This document shows positions 24,252 through 27,318 of a DNA stretch of 27,318 nt, piece after piece. The position numbers and the translations under genes were made by a program. Source of the DNA: Clostridiales bacterium UBA6468. GTDB taxonomy: Bacteria > Bacillota > Clostridia > Oscillospirales > Oscillospiraceae. A model generated the notes under the pieces. It was given only the letters and a program-made list of their open reading frames with translations, was not told where the DNA came from and searched no databases. Numbering within the stretch: the first letter of the stretch is position 1; each line of letters opens with the position of its first letter. Where the stretch lies: positions 1-27,318 of the forward strand of contig DJNI01000081.1 in the NCBI GenBank assembly GCA_002436765.1, given 5' to 3'.

Positions 24252-25156
24252 TCGGCGGGCGTCAGGCTCCCTGACGAGAAGTTCAGCGTGTATTCAATCT
24301 CATGGGGCGTACTCATGGCAGTAGTATCGCCGATGACGGTGATATCCTTGTCAAAAACTTCCACGGGAATTTCAAACGTCGAGCCGGGTTCCGTCGTAAG
24401 CACGTCATACCGCACGCCGTCTACGACCATGTAGTCGTATTTGCTGCTGCTCCAGATGAGCGTCGCAGTTGCCTTTCCGTCTGCAACGGTAATGGTCACA
24501 GGGGATTCTACGTGGGATCTGCCGGAGCCGCCGGAAAAGGCGACCTCCGCAGTGTATGTGCCGTCTGCAAGCGCGAGATCCTGGACGGTTTTTCCCGCGC
24601 CTTCCACCGGAACGGGGTTCGAGACGGAGACCTTGTGGTCATACCAAACGCCCTTCTTGCCGATGAGAGCCAGATCAAACTCGGTATCGAGTGCAGGGAC
24701 GGGAATGTCGAAGCCGTAGACCTCCTCCGAAAGGCCGTCGGAATAGGTCACGGTGTCGGTTGTGGGCTGCAAAAGCTCCGCGCCGTCCTTCTGCGCGTCT
24801 TCAGCCAGGCCTGGGAACAGGTTCACGATTGTCTTGGATACAAGGCTTACGTGGATGGTCATCACACCGTCCTTGACGGTAAGTGTCCCCTTGCCGTCGC
24901 AGGCCTCGTTGGCGTGGAACATGGAGCTGTCGGTGTTGAAGTCTGCGGTATAGACGCCGTCGGCAAGCGCAGGCTCGGCAGGAGCTTCCGGGCTCGGCTC
25001 TTCTGCGGCGGATTCCGAAGAGGCGGTTTCCGTGGTTTGATCGGTCTGCGCCGTCTTGGCATCGGCGGCAGCGGTCTCGGTTTGCTTCTGCGCGCAGCCG
25101 GTGAAGACGGCGGCGAGCACCAAAGCGGCCAGAAGCAGGGCAAGAAGCTTTCTCAT
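24248..25156 (-). CDS. lipoprotein with two tandem NEAT-like beta-rich domains
   Basis: A 302-residue predicted lipoprotein: signal peptide, lipobox VFTGC (C21), a Thr/Glu/Ala/Pro-rich linker (22-62) and two beta-rich modules. Module 1 (64-180) opens LADGVYTADF and ends in WYDHKVSVSNP. Module 2 (195-295) opens LADGTYTAEV, has SSSKYDYMVVDGVRYDV and FEIPVEVFDKDI, and ends AMSTPHEIEYTLNF. The parallel openings suggest an ancient duplication. The strand pattern recalls NEAT/Shp-type haem-binding sandwiches, but I cannot assign a named family. Histidines H81, H102, H174, H215 and H285 are possible ligands. The gene lies between the exported chelatase and the importer binding protein, so capture of a corrinoid, cobalt or tetrapyrrole is a reasonable hypothesis. 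AGGAGG precedes the ATG. Confidence 0.75.
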   Translation of the reverse strand: MRKLLALLLAALVLAAVFTGCAQKQTETAAADAKTAQTDQTTETASSESAAEEPSPEAPAEPALADGVYTADFNTDSSMFHANEACDGKGTLTVKDGVMTIHVSLVSKTIVNLFPGLAEDAQKDGAELLQPTTDTVTYSDGLSEEVYGFDIPVPALDTEFDLALIGKKGVWYDHKVSVSNPVPVEGAGKTVQDLALADGTYTAEVAFSGGSGRSHVESPVTITVADGKATATLIWSSSKYDYMVVDGVRYDVLTTEPGSTFEIPVEVFDKDITVIGDTTAMSTPHEIEYTLNFSSGSLTPAE

Positions 25157-25180
25157 CTGTTTTCCTCCTGAGCGTACGTC

Positions 25181-25209
25181 GCTCCGAGGAAGAAAACCTT
25201 CCCCGGAGC
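25181..25209 (-). promoter_or_regulatory. intercistronic stem-loop between cbiK and the two-domain lipoprotein
   Basis: GCTCCGAGGAAG (25181-25192) faces CTTCCCCGGAGC (25198-25209) across a 5-nt loop. In the minus-strand RNA this is a 12-bp stem with one G-U pair. No U-run follows, so it is more likely an RNA-stability or processing element, setting cbiK output apart from the rest of the operon, than a terminator. It occupies most of the 69-base gap, the largest between genes inside the operon. Confidence 0.55.
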
Positions 25210-25225
25210 TGCGTAAACAATGTGA

Positions 25226-26476
25226 TTATGCGTTCAGAGCATCAATGGCAGCCTTCGTGTGGGCAACATACAGCGCCTGCACGTCGGCGATCTCGCCGAG
25301 ACCGGCGATCTGGCACTCGACAGAAAGGCCGGCGGCTTCAAACATGGTCTTCCAGGAATCGTCCTCGGAACCGGCCATATCATTGTTGGCGTGGTCGCCG
25401 GCAACGACCATCAGCGGGCGGAGAATGACGTTGGTATAGCCGGCAGCCTTGACGGCCTCGATAATAGATTCCGCAGAGGTCTCTTCCGGCTCGCCTTCGA
25501 CAGTGCCGATGAAGACGTTCTCATAGCCAAGTTTCTGCATCTGGGTCTGCATCTGGCTGTAGGTGACCTTTGCAACGTGCGCGGTACCGTGACCCAGGAA
25601 AACAAAGGCGGTGCCGGCTTCCCTGGCGGCATCCAGGCTCTCAGCGCCTGCGGTTTTGACGGCTTCGGCGGCGATGGCCTTGGCGACGGCTTCCTTGTCG
25701 GCATTGATGACCGTGGCGTCAGAACCGACCTCGCCCAGAAGCGGCTCTGCGATGGAGACAGACTCGAACTTGCCGCGATAAGCTTCGATCGCTTCGCACA
25801 TCTCGTCATACTCTGCGCCGTGCATCAGATGCGTCGGCTGAACAACGAGATTCTTGACGCCATTGGCGACCGCACGCTCAAGCGCCTGATCCATGTTGTC
25901 GATCTTCTCGCCGTCGCGAGCCTGAATGTGGTTGATGATGATCTGCGCGGTGAAGGCTCGGCGGACGGACCAGTCGGGGTAGGCTTTCTGAAGTGCGTCC
26001 TCGATGCCCTTGATGTCGGCCACACGGCTGTCATTGTAGGACGTGCCGAAGGAAACGACGAGCAGCTCGTTTTCGCCGATGTCGTCCTGATTCCTCGGAT
26101 CGTCCTTCGATGCGTCGCCGGTGTCAAGACCGAAATAGTCGGGGCTGGCGTTTTCCCCTTCGACGAGCGCCTTCTGCGCGTCCGTCAGCGCATCCCACGC
26201 GGCTTTGGCCGCTTCGCACTGGGCGTCGGTCTCGTCGGTGCGGGTCTGGACATAGATCGCGTCGATCAAAGCAGCGACCTTGTCGGCGGCCTGCCGGTCT
26301 AGCTCCTCCTGCGAGGGCTCCTCGGTGGCGGGTTTTGCTTCGGTGGCGGTTTTTGCTTCGGTGCTTTCGGCTTCGGCCGGCTTGGTTTCGACGGGTGCGT
26401 CCGCGCCGCTCTTGCAGGCGGAGAGCAGGCTCAGCAGCATCACGGCTGCCAGCAGGAGTGCAATGGTCTTTTTCAT
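25226..26476 (-). CDS. cbiK: exported lipoprotein sirohydrochlorin cobaltochelatase (CbiK family)
   Basis: A 416-residue predicted lipoprotein: signal peptide with lipobox LLSAC (C21), a Glu/Thr/Ala/Pro linker (24-60), a helical stretch (about 62-106) ending DALTDAQKALV like FIVAR-type surface modules, and a complete CbiK chelatase domain (about 136-416). The chelatase begins ELLVVSFGTSYNDSR and carries RAFTAQIIINHIQARDG, FLGHGTAH, GTVEGEPEE and PLMVVAGDHANNDMAGSEDDSWK. The residues equivalent to the CbiK triad are H296, E327 and H362, all present. The family inserts Co2+ into sirohydrochlorin, the entry step of the anaerobic pathway. An extracellular location is unexpected for that job; a known parallel is the periplasmic CbiK of Desulfovibrio. 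It is first in the operon, 35-50 bases after the riboswitch terminator, with AGAGG ahead of the ATG. Confidence 0.92.
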   Translation of the reverse strand: MKKTIALLLAAVMLLSLLSACKSGADAPVETKPAEAESTEAKTATEAKPATEEPSQEELDRQAADKVAALIDAIYVQTRTDETDAQCEAAKAAWDALTDAQKALVEGENASPDYFGLDTGDASKDDPRNQDDIGENELLVVSFGTSYNDSRVADIKGIEDALQKAYPDWSVRRAFTAQIIINHIQARDGEKIDNMDQALERAVANGVKNLVVQPTHLMHGAEYDEMCEAIEAYRGKFESVSIAEPLLGEVGSDATVINADKEAVAKAIAAEAVKTAGAESLDAAREAGTAFVFLGHGTAHVAKVTYSQMQTQMQKLGYENVFIGTVEGEPEETSAESIIEAVKAAGYTNVILRPLMVVAGDHANNDMAGSEDDSWKTMFEAAGLSVECQIAGLGEIADVQALYVAHTKAAIDALNA

Positions 26477-26510
26477 TTAGGGATTACCTCTTTTCATAAT
26501 TGTTCTGAAA

Positions 26511-26544
26511 GAAATATAAAAAACGGCTGCGTTTCCGCAGCCGC
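26511..26544 (-). terminator. riboswitch expression-platform terminator
   Basis: In the minus-strand RNA CGGCTGCG (26543-26536), a GAAA tetraloop and CGCAGCCG (26531-26524) are followed by six U residues and an AU-rich run. This is a textbook intrinsic terminator placed between the cobalamin aptamer and cbiK. It indicates transcriptional attenuation when cobalamin is bound. Confidence 0.92.
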
Positions 26545-26610
26545 TCTCCCTAACCGTATCATCTGTTGCGCGCAAGGCGAAAGCCCCGGCGCAGTCAAAC
26601 TTGCAGGAAG

Positions 26611-26626
26611 GTCAACCCGTAGACCA
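26611..26626 (-). promoter_or_regulatory. small hairpin downstream of aptamer (possible L13 partner)
   Basis: GGTC (26611-26614) and GACC (26623-26626) enclose an 8-nt loop just downstream of the aptamer P1 in transcript order. Cobalamin riboswitches typically have such a hairpin whose loop kisses L5. The remaining leader (26545-26610) holds GC-rich segments that could form the antiterminator, but I did not resolve a unique one. Confidence 0.5.
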
Positions 26627-26643
26627 GCGGATTTGAGATTCCA

Positions 26644-26800
26644 CGCCAAGGCAGGTCTCCTGACTTCGATCATTGCCGCCCTGCCCTTCCCGGTTTCCCA
26701 GTGGTTATGCAGATCGGCTCCCGTACACAGTGACTGTATCGCTCCGGATTCACACCGGATTCCCTTTTCACCCACCGCCTTCGCGGCAGACACCTTGGCG
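26644..26800 (-). ncRNA. cobalamin riboswitch aptamer
   Basis: In the minus-strand RNA, P1 is closed by CGCCAAGG (26800-26793) and CCUUGGCG (26651-26644). Conserved features in order are GGGAAUCCGGUGUGAAUCCGG, AACCACUGGGAAACC and the B12 box AGUCAGGAGACCUGCC just before the P1 3' strand. This is a class I-type cobalamin aptamer. With the downstream terminator it should shut off the whole cbi/importer operon when adenosylcobalamin is plentiful. Confidence 0.96.
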
Positions 26801-26829
26801 CTACAATTTTATATTCTTCAGACGGGTAA

Positions 26830-26859
26830 ATTATAGCACACGGCGCAAAAGATTGTCAA
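26830..26859 (-). promoter_or_regulatory. promoter of the cobalamin operon
   Basis: On the minus strand TTGACA (26859-26854) and TATAAT (26835-26830) are exact consensus with an 18-base spacer. Transcription would start near 26823, just before the riboswitch aptamer, giving a leader of about 345 nt. No second promoter of comparable quality was seen inside the operon's short intergenic gaps. Confidence 0.85.
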
Positions 26860-26991
26860 GTGCGAAAAGTGCCGATTTTATGGCAGCAACTCGGAAATCC
26901 GAAAGGGCGCGGCTGAATCAGCACAAGCCATTCCTTCTACGGGACAATCCGTTCGATCTGCACGGTGCTGCCCTGAATTGTGCTCATTGCT

Positions 26992-27285
26992 CTATTTCCT
27001 TTCCCCGCTTTCCGTATTTTTCAAGAGCTTTTCAGCGGTCTTATTTCTTACAAGCACGGCAATCGGCGTGATGACCAGATACAAGGCGGTCAAAATCTCA
27101 AAGAAGCCGATATCCGCATCCAGAAACACATAAAAGATATTAAAGCCGAAGTGCAGCAATACCGAATAGATCAGGTTATGATACCGCTCCAGAAAAATAT
27201 TCATCAGGATCGTGATGGATGTAATCACAACGATATTGGAAATGATATATGGAATCGCTCTCCAGTCGGTAAAATCAGAATCCAC
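26992..27285 (-). CDS. CPBP-family-like membrane protein, C-terminal fragment
   Basis: A 97-residue frame with three hydrophobic segments: AIPYIISNIVVITSITILM, NLIYSVLLHFGFNIFYVF and ILTALYLVITPIAVLV, ending in a charged tail. The middle block (LERYHNLIYSVLLHFGFNI) resembles the last conserved motif of CPBP/Abi intramembrane proteases (a loop, a helix, then H-x3-N). The upstream motifs with the catalytic Glu residues are missing. A stop (TGA) lies in frame at 27316-27318, and the only usual start codon is the GTG at 27285. It is thus either the 3' end of a gene broken by a frameshift near the window edge or a short remnant. The gap between this frame and the cobalamin promoter (26860-26991) shows nothing recognisable. 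Confidence 0.45.
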   Translation of the reverse strand: MDSDFTDWRAIPYIISNIVVITSITILMNIFLERYHNLIYSVLLHFGFNIFYVFLDADIGFFEILTALYLVITPIAVLVRNKTAEKLLKNTESGERK

Positions 27286-27318
27286 TACCCATAGCCCTAT
27301 AATGGTCCCGTAATTTCA

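Noticed and set aside
1..27318. CRISPR arrays, tRNA or rRNA genes, prophage or transposase genes
   Set aside because: No regularly spaced repeats, cloverleaf-like segments, rRNA signatures or transposase/integrase motifs were seen.

Overview
The window looks like chromosomal DNA from a gut-type Clostridia bacterium, probably Oscillospirales/Ruminococcaceae. This is inferred from GC-rich coding, strong AGGAGG-type ribosome sites, TTGACA/TATAAT promoters, lipoproteins with low-complexity acidic/Thr linkers, and a short TTAGGG-ended interspersed repeat. The species cannot be named from sequence alone.

Left part (1-9467). A promoter drives metY-metA, which makes homocysteine via O-acetylhomoserine; the Glu111 in MetA supports acetyl- rather than succinyl-CoA. 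A HAD phosphatase follows with its own promoter. Next comes a decayed region: an alpha/beta-hydrolase-like N-terminal relic, one copy of a roughly 160-bp MITE-like repeat, and a more AT-rich convergent gene for a polytopic membrane protein. Then come asnA, a second, more complete copy of the repeat with terminal inverted repeats, a YgjV-type membrane protein, and a glf-glycosyltransferase pair (galactofuranose-type surface polysaccharide) closed by a strong terminator.

Right part (9546-26859, minus strand). One promoter and one cobalamin riboswitch with a classic terminator head a compact operon of about 17 kb. Its transcription order is: lipoprotein cobaltochelatase (cbiK type), a lipoprotein with two beta-rich domains, binding protein, permease and ATPase of a BtuFCD/FecBCD-type importer, cbiL, cbiA, cbiC, cbiD, cbiF, cbiG, cbiH, a cbiJ-cbiE-cbiT triple fusion, cbiB (frame-disrupted), cobD and cbiP. 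Genes mostly overlap by 1-32 nt or are separated by only a few bases, so translation is probably coupled. Together they cover the anaerobic (early cobalt) route from sirohydrochlorin to adenosylcobinamide phosphate, except that no adenosyltransferase (cobA/btuR/pduO) and no cobU/cobS/cobT/cobC are present here.

The most interesting points are the export signal on a chelatase with an intact catalytic triad, the unfamiliar two-domain lipoprotein between it and the importer, the three-enzyme fusion, the cbiB reading-frame breaks, and the paired MITE-like repeats. The far right edge holds a fragment resembling the C-terminus of a CPBP-family membrane protein.
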